A stretch of 64,000 nt of DNA, from the NCBI GenBank assembly GCA_963696025.1, contig CAVOII010000004.1:806001-870000 (forward strand). The letters are read 5' to 3'. The position numbers and the translations under genes were made by a program. Under the pieces are notes generated by a model. The model saw only the letters and a program-made list of their open reading frames with translations, was not told where the DNA came from and searched no databases. Of the stretch, positions 25,570 to 34,909 are shown one piece after another (within the stretch, counting starts at the first letter, position 1; every line of letters starts with the position of its first letter). This stretch comes from JABCYV01 sp963696025 (GTDB lineage Bacteria > Acidobacteriota > Terriglobia > Terriglobales > Acidobacteriaceae).

Positions 25570-25628
25570 GTGTGATTGAACGATGTTCTCCTTAGTCTGT
25601 GCCCTTCCCTCCCCTGCCTCCGTGGAAC

Positions 25629-26180
25629 CTAGCCTTTGGTGTCTGGAACCTTAGGCTGCCACAATTCGATCGGATTTCCCTCAGGGTCATGCACGCGGGC
25701 AAACCGGCCGTTGGGATAAGACTGCGGGTCCATCTTGACCTCGATTCCAGCGGCTTGTAGCTGGGCCGCCATTTTGTCGAGATCCCGGACTCGAAAGTTC
25801 AGCATCCAGACCTTCTGGGTATCCCCGAAATAGTCGCTCGTCTCCTTGAACGGAGCGAAAGCGGTGGGTCCGGCCTCTTGCTGCCAAGGGGATTCCCCGT
25901 AGCTCGTTGGTATGAGCGAGACTCCCAGGTGTTGCTGGTACCAAAGCCCCAGCGCTTTCGGATCTTTGGCTCGGAAGAAGAATCCTCCGATTCCGGTCAC
26001 TTTTTCCATTTCCGTTCCTCCAGCGATCCCATTGCGAACAGCGGCCCCCGCAGGTGGAGGAGAGAGCTTTGGCGGTACGGCTGTCTGCGCGGCTATGCCG
26101 AGTTGGTTCCGCCCCAAGATGAAGCTCGACCCGAAAGCAAATGACAGAGTTCGAAGCAGTTGGCGTCTTTGAAAATGCAT
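25629..26180 (-). CDS. exported VOC-family (glyoxalase-like) protein
   Basis: A 183-residue protein from the ATG at 26180, preceded by GGAGGATGGG. The N-terminus Q-R-R-Q-L-L-R-T-L-S-F-A-F-G resembles a twin-arginine signal, so the protein is probably folded before export. The mature part has one vicinal-oxygen-chelate module: F-F-F-R-A-K-D-P-K-A-L-G-L-W-Y-Q-Q-H-L-G at its start, and V-H-D-P-E-G-N-P-I-E-L-W-Q-P at its end with the metal-ligand Glu. The function of this subgroup is unknown. The degenerate intron sits immediately after its stop codon. Confidence 0.78.
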   Translation of the reverse strand: MHFQRRQLLRTLSFAFGSSFILGRNQLGIAAQTAVPPKLSPPPAGAAVRNGIAGGTEMEKVTGIGGFFFRAKDPKALGLWYQQHLGVSLIPTSYGESPWQQEAGPTAFAPFKETSDYFGDTQKVWMLNFRVRDLDKMAAQLQAAGIEVKMDPQSYPNGRFARVHDPEGNPIELWQPKVPDTKG

Positions 26181-26377
26181 CCCATCCTCCTTCGGAGAGG
26201 ATCGCGACTCCGTCACAATACTTGCGGAAACGTGGTTCTGGGAAGCGTAAAGTGAGGTTCTGGGCAAGTTGCGCGCAATTCGGAGACAGGTATTCGGCTC
26301 AGACTTCGGCGCGAGCTCTGACACCGCGCAACTGCTCAAGTTGCCAGAGCGCAGGTAAGACGTGCAACCTGTTACTA

Positions 26378-27277
26378 ATGCCAGAGCTGCCCGACATCGC
26401 CGCCTATATCACCGCTCTGGATTCACGCATTCTCGGTCAACCTATCGAGCATGTGCGGCTGGCGAGCCCATTTCTACTGCGTACAGTGGAACCGCCCATC
26501 GCAAGTGTTGAAGGACGCAGGGTGCGCGAGTTGCGGCGTATCGGCAAGCGCATCGCCCTTGGTGTGGAAGATGATTTGTGGCTGGTGCTTCATCTGATGA
26601 TCGCCGGCCGTCTGCATTGGCGGGCGACGGGAGCAAAGCTGGCGGGCCGCAATCAACTGGCGGCTTTCGATTTTCCGAATGGTTCTCTGGTGCTCACCGA
26701 AGCCGGCGCCCGGCGCCGCGCTTCCCTGCACGTTCTCCAAGGCGAGGAGAGTCTGCGTTCCATCGATCCCGGAGGCATCGAGATCTTCGCCAGCGATCTC
26801 GCTTCTTTTCGAGCCGCGCTCACTGCTGAAAACCGCACCCTAAAGCGGGCGCTCACCGACCCGCGCATCGTGAGCGGTATCGGCAACGCCTATTCCGACG
26901 AGATTCTGCACGCTGCGCAACTCTCTCCCATCACGCTTACGCATAAACTCACTCCAGCGGAATGGGAAAGATTGTTTGCGACAACGCGATCCACGCTTCA
27001 ACGCTGGATAGACCAGTTACGGACTGAGGTCAGCGAACAATTCCCCGAGAAAGTGACGGCATTTCGGAAGGAAATGGCGGTGCATGGCCGCTATGGCCAA
27101 CCGTGTCCTCGGTGCGGCGAAACCATCCAGCGCATTCGTTACGCCGATAACGAGACCAACTACTGCGCTCGCTGCCAGACGGAGGGCAAGGTCCTAGCGG
27201 ACCGCAGTCTTTCGCGCCTGTTAGGAGCGGACTGGCCTCGCACCCTGGATGAATTGGAAGCACTCAAGCGGCGCTGA
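26378..27277 (+). CDS. Fpg/Nei-family DNA glycosylase
   Basis: A 299-residue base-excision-repair glycosylase/AP lyase. The true start gives M-P-E-L-P-D, with the catalytic P2 and E3 exposed after Met removal. The conserved lysine is in R-I-G-K-R-I near residue 58. The helix-two-turn-helix includes D-P-R-I-V-S-G-I-G-N-A-Y-S-D-E-I, and the C-terminal zinc finger has C-P-R-C and C-A-R-C. The L-M-I-A-G-R-L segment in place of Fpg's H-L-G-M-S-G suggests a subgroup distinct from classical MutM. It is divergent from the VOC gene. Confidence 0.88.
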   Translation: MPELPDIAAYITALDSRILGQPIEHVRLASPFLLRTVEPPIASVEGRRVRELRRIGKRIALGVEDDLWLVLHLMIAGRLHWRATGAKLAGRNQLAAFDFPNGSLVLTEAGARRRASLHVLQGEESLRSIDPGGIEIFASDLASFRAALTAENRTLKRALTDPRIVSGIGNAYSDEILHAAQLSPITLTHKLTPAEWERLFATTRSTLQRWIDQLRTEVSEQFPEKVTAFRKEMAVHGRYGQPCPRCGETIQRIRYADNETNYCARCQTEGKVLADRSLSRLLGADWPRTLDELEALKRR

Positions 27278-27337
27278 ATTGGCCTGATATGTTGGGAGGA
27301 ACTAAACTCTCCGAACCCCGGAACCCTCGGCGCCACG

Positions 27338-27531
27338 TCACTGCGATTTGAGCGACGCCATGTCGATTACAAAGCGATAGCGCACATCGCTTTTCAGCAC
27401 ACGCTCATACGCTTCGTTGACTTTCTGAATGGGGATGACTTCGATATCGCAAGTGATTTTGTGCCTGCCACAGAAATCCAACATCTCCTGCGTTTCCCGG
27501 GTTCCGCCAATAGAGGAACCGGCAAGGCTGC
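27338..27531 (-). pseudogene. C-terminal remnant of an NAD(P)-dependent alcohol dehydrogenase
   Basis: The frame reads S-I-G-G-T-R-E-T-Q-E-M-L-D-F-C, D-I-E-V-I-P-I-Q-K-V-N-E-A-Y-E-R and D-V-R-Y-R-F-V-I-D-M. This is the typical last 60 residues of a YahK/AdhC-type zinc alcohol dehydrogenase. About 280 N-terminal residues, including the zinc-binding part, are missing, and the similarity stops near 27531. It is a deletion remnant between the glycosylase and amine oxidase genes. Confidence 0.75.
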
Positions 27532-27603
27532 GACGGCCGGCCGTTCGCCTCGCCGAGAGGATATCTGACAAACACCGACGAGCACGTGCCGACCTCTCGC
27601 TTC

Positions 27604-28953
27604 TTATTTCCTGCCTTCGAGGATTTCCCCCGCAGCACGTTCTCCGCTTGCGATCGCCCCGTGGACAGTTCCGTTATGTCCAGAGGTGTCGGTAGCTTCA
27701 CCTGCAAAAAACAGGGTGTTTGCTACTGGGGCTGCAAGGGATTCCTGTGCCTCAGCTGCTCCGACTTTCCCGTAGCTGTAAGCTCCGCGCGAAAACGGGT
27801 CGATTTGCCAGTCATGAAAATAGGCGCCCTCCAGCCAGGTCTCAAGTTTCTTCGAATCGACTCCCAGCAGCCGGCCCAGTGTCTGCAGACTACGCTGCAT
27901 AACAAACGCATGGCTCTGGCCTGATAGGCCTTCAGCAGAGCGGAATGGAGCCCAGCCCGTGATGATCGGAAATTTCTCCGGCATAGTCGTCCACCAGGTA
28001 GGAAACCATTCGTCTTGCGAGAATAGAAAACTCATGTCGGATAATGTCTTCGATTGGTCGCCAGAGGAACGGATCTCATCCCAGAAACGGTGACGAAAAC
28101 GAAGCACAACCCGGATCGCTTTCCCCATCTCCATTTTGTCAAGCGATTCAATTTTCTCCTGCGGCAGCGGTGGCGTGAATTCCACTACGCCAACTTCTCC
28201 GATGGCCGCCTTCAACACGGCGAGCGGCAGTGTGACCAGTACGCGCCGCGTCGCGAGCACTGAAGAGCCCTCGGCATTATGGACTGTCACTTCGGCGGAA
28301 CCTGGCCTCCACCTCACGCTATCAACAACCGTGCTGGTCTGTGTCGTCACGTCGTGCATAACGATCTGCTGACGAAGGATCTCAATCAGATCTTCATACC
28401 CGTCCTGCGATCGAAAGGCTCGGTGGCCTTGAATGCTTTCGTCGGCGCGCATCTCCTGGACCAGCCAGTGAACTCCAACCAGACTAGGATCCGCTGCGTT
28501 GAAGCCAGCTACATAGCCCAATGCTCGCTGTCTCGCCTCTTCCCTTTCAGGGTCGTGGGTAGGATTAGGAAAGCTTCGTTCCAGAAATTCGAGAAACGAT
28601 TCGTCGGGCGAGGAATCATCCATTTTGTCCAGGATTGACTCGACCTGAGAGAAAAAGCTGCAGGGAGACAGCCGCTCATTTGAGACGCACCAATTTTGTC
28701 CTTCGACTTCCGTAATTCTGATGGCCGCCTGCTGAAGCGGATTCCATATTTCAGGAGGTTTACCGTGGATAAACTCGGCGCCGAGCTCAATAGGCACAGG
28801 AGATGCCGGATCGTGCCGGGTGAAAATTCGGCCACCAATCCGATCGCGCGCTTCTAAAATGCAAACCGAAAGGCCCGAATGCCCCAACCGGGATGCGGCC
28901 GCGAGTCCGGCTATCCCTCCGCCAATCACGATTACGTCGCAGTTCCGCACCAT
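27604..28953 (-). CDS. flavin-containing amine oxidase
   Basis: A 449-residue monoamine-oxidase-like flavoprotein. The FAD motif V-I-V-I-G-G-G-I-A-G-L-A-A-A is at residues 7-20, followed by L-E-A-R-D-R-I-G-G-R-I-F-T. The C-terminal FAD-contact segment is L-F-F-A-G-E-A-T near residue 418 and H-G-A-I-A-S-G-E-R-A-A near 433. No signal peptide is seen. Family members oxidise amines or amino acids to imines with release of hydrogen peroxide. The substrate is not apparent. Its last codons are close to the dehydrogenase remnant. Confidence 0.88.
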   Translation of the reverse strand: MVRNCDVIVIGGGIAGLAAASRLGHSGLSVCILEARDRIGGRIFTRHDPASPVPIELGAEFIHGKPPEIWNPLQQAAIRITEVEGQNWCVSNERLSPCSFFSQVESILDKMDDSSPDESFLEFLERSFPNPTHDPEREEARQRALGYVAGFNAADPSLVGVHWLVQEMRADESIQGHRAFRSQDGYEDLIEILRQQIVMHDVTTQTSTVVDSVRWRPGSAEVTVHNAEGSSVLATRRVLVTLPLAVLKAAIGEVGVVEFTPPLPQEKIESLDKMEMGKAIRVVLRFRHRFWDEIRSSGDQSKTLSDMSFLFSQDEWFPTWWTTMPEKFPIITGWAPFRSAEGLSGQSHAFVMQRSLQTLGRLLGVDSKKLETWLEGAYFHDWQIDPFSRGAYSYGKVGAAEAQESLAAPVANTLFFAGEATDTSGHNGTVHGAIASGERAAGEILEGRK

Positions 28954-29600
28954 GCTAGTTTCTTAATAAGGACAAGCCGAAACGAACGATCTCCCGAGTA
29001 GATGCATCAAATTCGCTTGCCGCTGTTCAGAAGTTTACGATGTCAGATTCGCTGCGGAAGCTGAGGGTCAGGTCTCAGGGAATGCGAGGGCCATGTCATT
29101 CAGGAAACTGAGCACGCGGAGGAAGGGAACAACATGACAACCACAAGGAAAAAGTGCGCGCCCCCATCGCAGCGCGGTCGTCTGTGCAACCGATCCAGCT
29201 TTAATGGACGCCTGTAGAACCTCTGCTTCTTCTGGCGCGGCGCTCGCGCGACACGCTGCTGGCTCTCAACTGCCGCCGGTTGCACGAGAAAATAACAACT
29301 AGAAATGCAGCGCTCTGTTAGTCAATGTTATGTTCTCTCCTGTGTTTATCTGCATTTCCGCAATTTCACAGCCCTTGACTTACTAACTTCAAAACTTGGA
29401 ATAACAAATCGGTTAAAACATCGACATGATTCAAGGCTTGCGCCTTAACCGGTTGACGGCGCATGAGAAGACATTGGCAATCACGTTGGAATGCCGATTG
29501 CAAACGTGATGGTCAACCAAATCATGCGATCACATCCAGGCACTACAACCGCATCGCGTCTTGTCAATATGTTTTCGCATTAACAAAGTATGGGGGTCTC
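28954..29600. other. long intergenic region upstream of TonB receptor 1
   Basis: About 650 nt, AT-richer than its surroundings from 29280 on. A possible weak promoter is TTGACT (29375-29380) with TGGAAT 16 nt further. No RNA gene, repeat or convincing ORF is seen; the receptor frame is open upstream to 29463 but lacks a ribosome site there. Confidence 0.4.
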
Positions 29601-32600
29601 ATGCAGAAGCAGTATTTCGATCGGAAACGGACGACCTGTATCGCCGCTATGTTATTTCTGGTTACCGGTATGGCTTTGGGTCAGGGCATTGTGACCGGGT
29701 CCATTTCTGGAACAGTTTTGGATCCGCAGGGTGCTGTTATAGCGGGAGCCAAGGTGCGGGCCACACAAGTGGAAACCAACCGTGTGTTTACTACCACGAG
29801 TTCGAAGGCGGGAGTGGTTCAACTTCCATCTTTGCCTCCAGGCACGTACAACGTAAAGGTAGAGATGGAGGGCTTTGCCACCTATACCGCGGACACCGTG
29901 ATGGTCGCGGTTGGCAAGGATACTTCGCTTGGCATCATAGACCTCAAGGTGGGGAACGCTGCAGAGACGGTCACAGTCGAAGGCGCTGCTCCCCTGGTTG
30001 AGCGCACGACCGACCAAATTTCGGAGACCTTCGACAGTAAGCAAGTCGCTAGCGTTCCTTTGGGCAATACTTACGATTCCTTTGTGCTTTTCGCTCCCGG
30101 CGTTGCCACGGCCGGCAGCGGAGGCTTCAGCAACAATAACGGTGCAGAGCTAGCGATTAACGGCCAGCGCGCCCGTTCGAATAACTATCAGCTCGATGGA
30201 CAGAACAATAATGACAACACCATCGGCGGGCCGTCCATCTTCTTTGGCAATCAGGACACGATTGCAGAGTTGCAGGTGGTAACGAACTTTGACGCTGAAT
30301 ATGGGCGGAACATGGGCGGCGTGGTCAACTACATTACCAAGGCAGGAACCAACGCCTTCCATGGCACAGGATATGAATTTTGGCAGGGCGACACTTTTGA
30401 TTCTCTGCAGAATCAAGAGAAATCCCCGTTGCTCATTAGCGGGAAACCGGTGGTGCCCCAGTTCGTTCAGAACCAGTTCGGGGGAACGGTCGGCGGACCC
30501 ATCAAAAGAGATAAGGTTTGGTTCTTTGGATCCACCAACTTCCAGCGCAATCGTGCCGCTGGCGCTCCCTTTTCCTCGTCGTCATCACTTACGCCTACCG
30601 CGAACGGGATCCAACAACTACAGGCAGCCTTTCCTAACAGCCCGGCAGTGACAGCGCTTTCGCAGTTCGGTCCAGCGAGTGTAAAGCTTGGCAATCCAAC
30701 CTTCAGCAACATTCAAGATATTCAAGTAGGTATACCGGGACCTAACGGAGCGCCGCCCACAAAGACTCTCCCGATCGAGATGGGAACCATCACACGATTC
30801 TTGTCGCAACCCTTTAATGACTACGAGGGTACGGGGCGCGTGGATTTCCAACTGACTAACAAGGATCGGTTTTTTACCCGTTATATTTTCCAACAAGTCA
30901 CCACAACAAATCAGGCTTTTTTTGGCCCGGCACCGACCGCCCAAGGGCAAATCGTCAACGTCCCGGGCCGCAACCAGCAAATCGGTCTCGATCTCACCCA
31001 CACCTTCACTCCCTTGCTACTGAATCAGGTGCGATTCAGCTACTCTCGTTCCCGTTCGGCATTTGAGGGAGGAGCATTCCCCAACTGCACTGTAGCTAAC
31101 ATCGGCTCATGTCCACCTCAGATCTCGATTCAGGATCCCACCGTTCTGGGCTTGGGCCAAAATATCCTCTTTCCGCAGGGGCGCATCATTAACGTGTATC
31201 AACTTCAGGATAATGCCTCCATGGTTCATGGCAAGCATGTGATGAAGTGGGGTGGTGAGTACGACAGGCAGCGCTCGCCCAACTTCGGCCTGTTCAATGT
31301 GAACGGTGCTTTTCAGTACAAAGACTTCAACTCGTTCATCGCCAATACACCGGTGCCTGGAACCACCCTGGTTGCTTTCGGGCAGCCGGTTCTGAGTTTC
31401 AAAGAGAACGACATAGGCCTGTATTTCCAGGATGATTGGAGGGTGAAGGATAACCTTACACTTAATCTTGGACTGCGATGGGAGTTCTTTCAGCAAGCCA
31501 GTAACCTGCTGCACGACGAGAGTGTGGCACAGCAAACCGGGCCCAATCATCTTTGGGATCAAACCCTTCCTCTAAGCCTGACGACGGTGCCAAAGCTTCC
31601 CAACCACTACCGCAATTTTGGTCCGGTAGTCGGCTTTGCCTGGACGCCGCGAATGCTGCAGAGTTTATTTGGCAATGACAAGACGGTAATTCGAGGCGGC
31701 TTCCGCATCGCTTACGATTTCGCCTACTACAACCTCGCCACCAATGTGCAGGGGAGTTCGCCGTTCACTAATCTCGCGACCATTCCCTCGGGGTTGCCGA
31801 ATGTCGCCACTGTGGACGGCGCCACCATTGCCGCTGCGCTGTTCCCTTTGGCGCCTAAGGGAAATCCTGGCTTCGCCACTGAGCTCCAGTTCGGTCGCAA
31901 CTTCCGCAATCCTTACTCGCAGCAGTGGAATTTGGGTATCCAACGCCAAATCGGGAGCAAGATGGCGGCGGAAATCCGCTATGTAGGAAACCACACTCTA
32001 GGTAATTACCAGGAAACGAACGGAAACCCAGACATTCTGGCATTAACCGCCAATGGGTTTAGCAATGTGGTTCCACCCGGACTGACGCCGTGCACCACTC
32101 CGGGAGCGCCGGGCTCGACGGGGACCGATCAGTTCAAAAACCCTGTTGGTTACGCTAATTGTAATTTCAGCAGGGTAATCCAATACTCCAACACCGGTTA
32201 TTCCATCTACCATGGCCTGCAGAGCCAGCTGCGCTTGCAGAATTGGCATGGGTTCACCGGGCAGGCTTCGTACACGTTCAGCAAGACCATCGACAATGCG
32301 TCGGAGGCCTTTTCAACCAATGCCGGCACAGTTTTTGCGCTTGCCCAGAATCCGTTTAACATCACCGAGGCGGAACGTGCGGTAAGTAACTATGATTTTC
32401 CTCACGTGTTTGGATTGCTTTGGGTTTACGACCTGCCCTTCAAGAGTCCACAAACAGGCTTCCTCGGGCACTTGATGGGCGGCTGGCAGATCAATGGAAC
32501 CTATCGCTACAGCAGTGGTCAGCCATGGACGGTAGAACAGAATGCCGGTCAGGGGTTGTGCGACCCGACCAACTTTACCGGCGGAGTACTTGACACATGT

Positions 32601-33083
32601 CGTCCGATTCTCAACAGCCCCAGCGCCCCCTTCAACTCGGTTGGCCAGTGCACGAGTTCAAGCACGCCGGGCTGCGGCCTGGTGAGCGTGAATAACGGTG
32701 GCCCGATCGCACTGAGCCAGGCGCACTGGATCATTAACGATGTGAACGCAGCCAAGTTTTTCGGTTCGCCTTTCCTGGGAGTCGGCCGGAACACGGAACG
32801 GGGTCAGCCCATCAACACGGTCAACATGGCTGTGTTTAAGAACACCAAGGTAACAGAGCGCCTAACCATTCAATTCCAGGCGGAGGCGTTCAACCTGCTT
32901 AACCATCAATGGCTCGGGATACCGCTCCAAAATGTGAACAACGCTGCCAACACCAAGGACGGCGTCAACCAGTTTGGCAGTCTTGCGTTCAACAACAACG
33001 GTGGTGACACTTTTGCCGGCAACATAATTACGGACGGCATTGGACGGCGCCGCTTGCAGTTCGGCGCCAAGCTGATCTTCTGA
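29601..33083 (+). CDS. TonB-dependent receptor, Oar-like (receptor 1)
   Basis: A 1160-residue outer-membrane receptor. The ATG at 29601 follows a GGGGGT run and opens a signal peptide ending at M-A-L-G-Q. Residues about 25-110 form a carboxypeptidase-regulatory-like domain (G-S-I-S-G-T-V-L-D-P-Q-G-A-V-I-A-G-A). The plug domain follows with N-N-Y-Q-L-D-G-Q-N-N-N and F-D-A-E-Y-G-R-N-M-G-G-V-V-N. The barrel ends in aromatic Phe (F-G-A-K-L-I-F). Such receptors are expanded in acidobacteria and are thought to import oligosaccharides, peptides or other large molecules; the ligand is unknown. It is monocistronic, with no solute-binding partner next to it. Confidence 0.92.
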   Translation: MQKQYFDRKRTTCIAAMLFLVTGMALGQGIVTGSISGTVLDPQGAVIAGAKVRATQVETNRVFTTTSSKAGVVQLPSLPPGTYNVKVEMEGFATYTADTVMVAVGKDTSLGIIDLKVGNAAETVTVEGAAPLVERTTDQISETFDSKQVASVPLGNTYDSFVLFAPGVATAGSGGFSNNNGAELAINGQRARSNNYQLDGQNNNDNTIGGPSIFFGNQDTIAELQVVTNFDAEYGRNMGGVVNYITKAGTNAFHGTGYEFWQGDTFDSLQNQEKSPLLISGKPVVPQFVQNQFGGTVGGPIKRDKVWFFGSTNFQRNRAAGAPFSSSSSLTPTANGIQQLQAAFPNSPAVTALSQFGPASVKLGNPTFSNIQDIQVGIPGPNGAPPTKTLPIEMGTITRFLSQPFNDYEGTGRVDFQLTNKDRFFTRYIFQQVTTTNQAFFGPAPTAQGQIVNVPGRNQQIGLDLTHTFTPLLLNQVRFSYSRSRSAFEGGAFPNCTVANIGSCPPQISIQDPTVLGLGQNILFPQGRIINVYQLQDNASMVHGKHVMKWGGEYDRQRSPNFGLFNVNGAFQYKDFNSFIANTPVPGTTLVAFGQPVLSFKENDIGLYFQDDWRVKDNLTLNLGLRWEFFQQASNLLHDESVAQQTGPNHLWDQTLPLSLTTVPKLPNHYRNFGPVVGFAWTPRMLQSLFGNDKTVIRGGFRIAYDFAYYNLATNVQGSSPFTNLATIPSGLPNVATVDGATIAAALFPLAPKGNPGFATELQFGRNFRNPYSQQWNLGIQRQIGSKMAAEIRYVGNHTLGNYQETNGNPDILALTANGFSNVVPPGLTPCTTPGAPGSTGTDQFKNPVGYANCNFSRVIQYSNTGYSIYHGLQSQLRLQNWHGFTGQASYTFSKTIDNASEAFSTNAGTVFALAQNPFNITEAERAVSNYDFPHVFGLLWVYDLPFKSPQTGFLGHLMGGWQINGTYRYSSGQPWTVEQNAGQGLCDPTNFTGGVLDTCRPILNSPSAPFNSVGQCTSSSTPGCGLVSVNNGGPIALSQAHWIINDVNAAKFFGSPFLGVGRNTERGQPINTVNMAVFKNTKVTERLTIQFQAEAFNLLNHQWLGIPLQNVNNAANTKDGVNQFGSLAFNNNGGDTFAGNIITDGIGRRRLQFGAKLIF

Positions 33084-33097
33084 CATAGAGACTTACA

Positions 33098-33144
33098 ACG
33101 GTTCAGATTTTGAGGAGGGGCAAGCAAGCTCCTCCTCGAACCGT
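33098..33144 (+). terminator. hairpin after TonB receptor 1
   Basis: AACGGTTC (33098-33105) pairs with GAACCGT (33138-33144), and an inner GAGGAG pairs with CTCCTC. There is no T tract after it, so it may instead stabilise the mRNA end. Confidence 0.4.
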
Positions 33145-33207
33145 CCCATAGCACTTACATTTGTTGAAACTCTACTTTCTCATCTCCTCAGACCAGACTC
33201 GGCGATT

Positions 33208-33870
33208 TCAGCGGTAGATAACGCAACCGCGTTCTTCGAGCTTGGTGATCCACTCGGGGACTTCCAGTGTTTCCACCCATCGAAGATCGAGCTTCTCCAA
33301 GCGGGGCAGCGAAGCAATGCTAGGAGGCAGGCAGGTCAACGGATTTCCACGGAGATCAATCACTCGCAACTCGCGCAATCCTCCAATGGATTCCGGAAGC
33401 AAACTTAGCTGATTGTTCCTGAGCTGCAACTCGCGCAGTCGTGATAAACGCGCCATTGAATCGGGAAGCACAGTTAGCGGATTGTCCGATGCCCGGAGCT
33501 CGATTAGACTGGTCATGCCGCACACCGCTTCGGGTAGCGCTACAAATCTGTTGCCAGTGATATTCACGTAACGCAACTTTGTTAATTGTCCGAGAGACGC
33601 TGGCAGGTCAGCCAACTGATTGTCTTGAAGGTAAAGGAAGTCGGTGAGTCCCTCGAGGTCCCCGAGGGCCTCAGGTACGCTCGTCAACTGGTTGTGCCCG
33701 AGGTCGAGCATGCGCAGCCTCCTCAGGCGACCAACTTGTTCCGACAACTCAGATAGCCTGTTATCAGCCAGCACCAGAGTTTCGAGCGCATCCTGCTCCC
33801 ACACGTACTGGGGAACTGAACCAAGTTGCTTTTTCCAAAGGCTCAGATGCCGAGCAGACTGATGTGGCAT
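33208..33870 (-). CDS. leucine-rich-repeat protein
   Basis: About 220 residues from the ATG at 33870; an upstream ATG at 33930 would add 20 residues. It contains roughly eight 23-residue repeats of the form L-x-x-L-x-x-L-x-L-x-x-N-x-L-x-x-L-P (for example L-R-E-L-Q-L-R-N-N-Q-L-S-L-L-P and L-R-V-I-D-L-R-G-N-P-L-T-C-L-P). There is no signal peptide, so it is probably cytoplasmic and a protein-interaction scaffold. It is divergent from the phosphoesterase-like lipoprotein gene. Confidence 0.8.
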   Translation of the reverse strand: MPHQSARHLSLWKKQLGSVPQYVWEQDALETLVLADNRLSELSEQVGRLRRLRMLDLGHNQLTSVPEALGDLEGLTDFLYLQDNQLADLPASLGQLTKLRYVNITGNRFVALPEAVCGMTSLIELRASDNPLTVLPDSMARLSRLRELQLRNNQLSLLPESIGGLRELRVIDLRGNPLTCLPPSIASLPRLEKLDLRWVETLEVPEWITKLEERGCVIYR

Positions 33871-33983
33871 ATGGCGATGATAACCTGGATGAGCATAGAG
33901 CCGGGTCTTCGTCCTCTCCGAGCCATCCATGCAGCGAGTATCGGCATCATAGACGCGCTACTCATCACGTCATCAGCAATACG

Positions 33984-34898
33984 ATGCAGCCTTTCTCTCT
34001 CCATGGACGACCAGAGAATTTTGTGCCAGTGTTCCTCATGCTTGCGCTAGCTGTAGGCTGCGGTGGTTCGTCGGGTAGCGGAACAAACTTGCCATCTCCG
34101 TCGCCTGACACCGTTCCGCAGTTTGGACATGTGGTTTTGATTGTGGAGGAGAACCATAGCTATTCCGAAGTGATTGGAAATTCCGCCATGCCGTATTTGA
34201 ACAGTCTGGCCGCGGAATATAGCTTGGCCACTCAGTATTACGCCAATACTCATCCTTCAATTGGCAACTACTTCATGCCGACAACTGGGCAGCTGATTAC
34301 CAATGATGACGCCTTTAGCGGTACCGCCAGCGTCGACAACATCGTTCGTGAGCTGATCGCGTCCGGCAAAACCTGGAAATCGTATGCCGAGAGTATTCCG
34401 TCTACAGGCTACACCGGGGGCGATTCGTATCCGTACGCGAAACGGCATAATCCTTTTCCGTATTTTGCTGAGGTGGTAAATAGCAGCGCCCTGGCGCAAA
34501 ATCTCGTTTCGTTGTCTCAATTCAATGCGGACTTGGCCAACAACCAGCTACCGAGCTTTTCGTTTGTCGTGCCCAATCTCTTGGACGACGCACATGATGG
34601 ATCGCTACAAGTCGCTGACGCCTGGCTGCAGCAGAATATCGCGCCGGTAATTTCCAGTCCTACTTTTCAGAAGGATGGTTTGCTGATCATTGTCTTTGAC
34701 GAGGCAGATACCAGCGATTCGACCAATGGGGGCGGACACGTAGCTGCATTTATTATCAGCCCGAAGGCAAAGCAGGGTTACAAATCGACGACTTTGTACC
34801 AGCATGAGAGCACATTGCGGCTGATTCTGCACGGACTGGGAGTAGACGCTTATCCCGGTGCGGCAAGCAGCGCTCCAGACATGGGCGAATTTTTCTGA
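33984..34898 (+). CDS. phosphoesterase-family (acid phosphatase/phospholipase C-like) lipoprotein
   Basis: A 304-residue predicted lipoprotein: the hydrophobic signal ends in L-A-V-G-C, a lipobox, followed by a G/S-rich linker. The catalytic domain opens with V-V-L-I-V-E-E-N-H-S-Y, the phosphoesterase-family signature. It also contains Y-A-N-T-H-P-S-I-G-N-Y, S-F-V-V-P-N-L-L-D-D-A-H-D and I-I-V-F-D-E-A-D near residue 240, followed by G-G-G-H-V. These are metal- and phosphate-binding positions in the AcpA/PLC superfamily. The substrate is unknown. The start at 33984 is chosen from the signal peptide. Confidence 0.82.
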   Translation: MQPFSLHGRPENFVPVFLMLALAVGCGGSSGSGTNLPSPSPDTVPQFGHVVLIVEENHSYSEVIGNSAMPYLNSLAAEYSLATQYYANTHPSIGNYFMPTTGQLITNDDAFSGTASVDNIVRELIASGKTWKSYAESIPSTGYTGGDSYPYAKRHNPFPYFAEVVNSSALAQNLVSLSQFNADLANNQLPSFSFVVPNLLDDAHDGSLQVADAWLQQNIAPVISSPTFQKDGLLIIVFDEADTSDSTNGGGHVAAFIISPKAKQGYKSTTLYQHESTLRLILHGLGVDAYPGAASSAPDMGEFF

Positions 34899-34909
34899 GT
34901 GGCCGAGTA

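Larger units (their letters stand above)
23310..25625 (-). mobile_element. degenerate group II intron (outer), 5'-truncated
   Basis: On the minus strand the order is: about 55 nt of domain-IV-like leader, a frameshifted reverse transcriptase, a 34-nt domain V immediately after its stop codon, an 831-nt insertion (the inner intron), then domain VI and the 3' end CCGCGAC at 23310. Domains I-III, normally several hundred nt upstream of the ORF, are absent: the VOC gene ends at 25629. Loss of the 5' part is what incomplete target-primed reverse transcription produces. The upper boundary is approximate. Confidence 0.75.

Noticed and set aside
23310..25625. Circularly permuted group II intron
   Set aside because: The order ORF-domain V-domain I at first suggested permutation. 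But the insert has its own domain V and VI and ends in AC, and a second domain VI follows. Nesting explains all parts; permutation does not.
20663..25625. Prophage or integrative element with full mobility genes
   Set aside because: No integrase, capsid, relaxase or replication gene is seen. Only the ssrA repeat and the intron reverse transcriptase suggest mobility.
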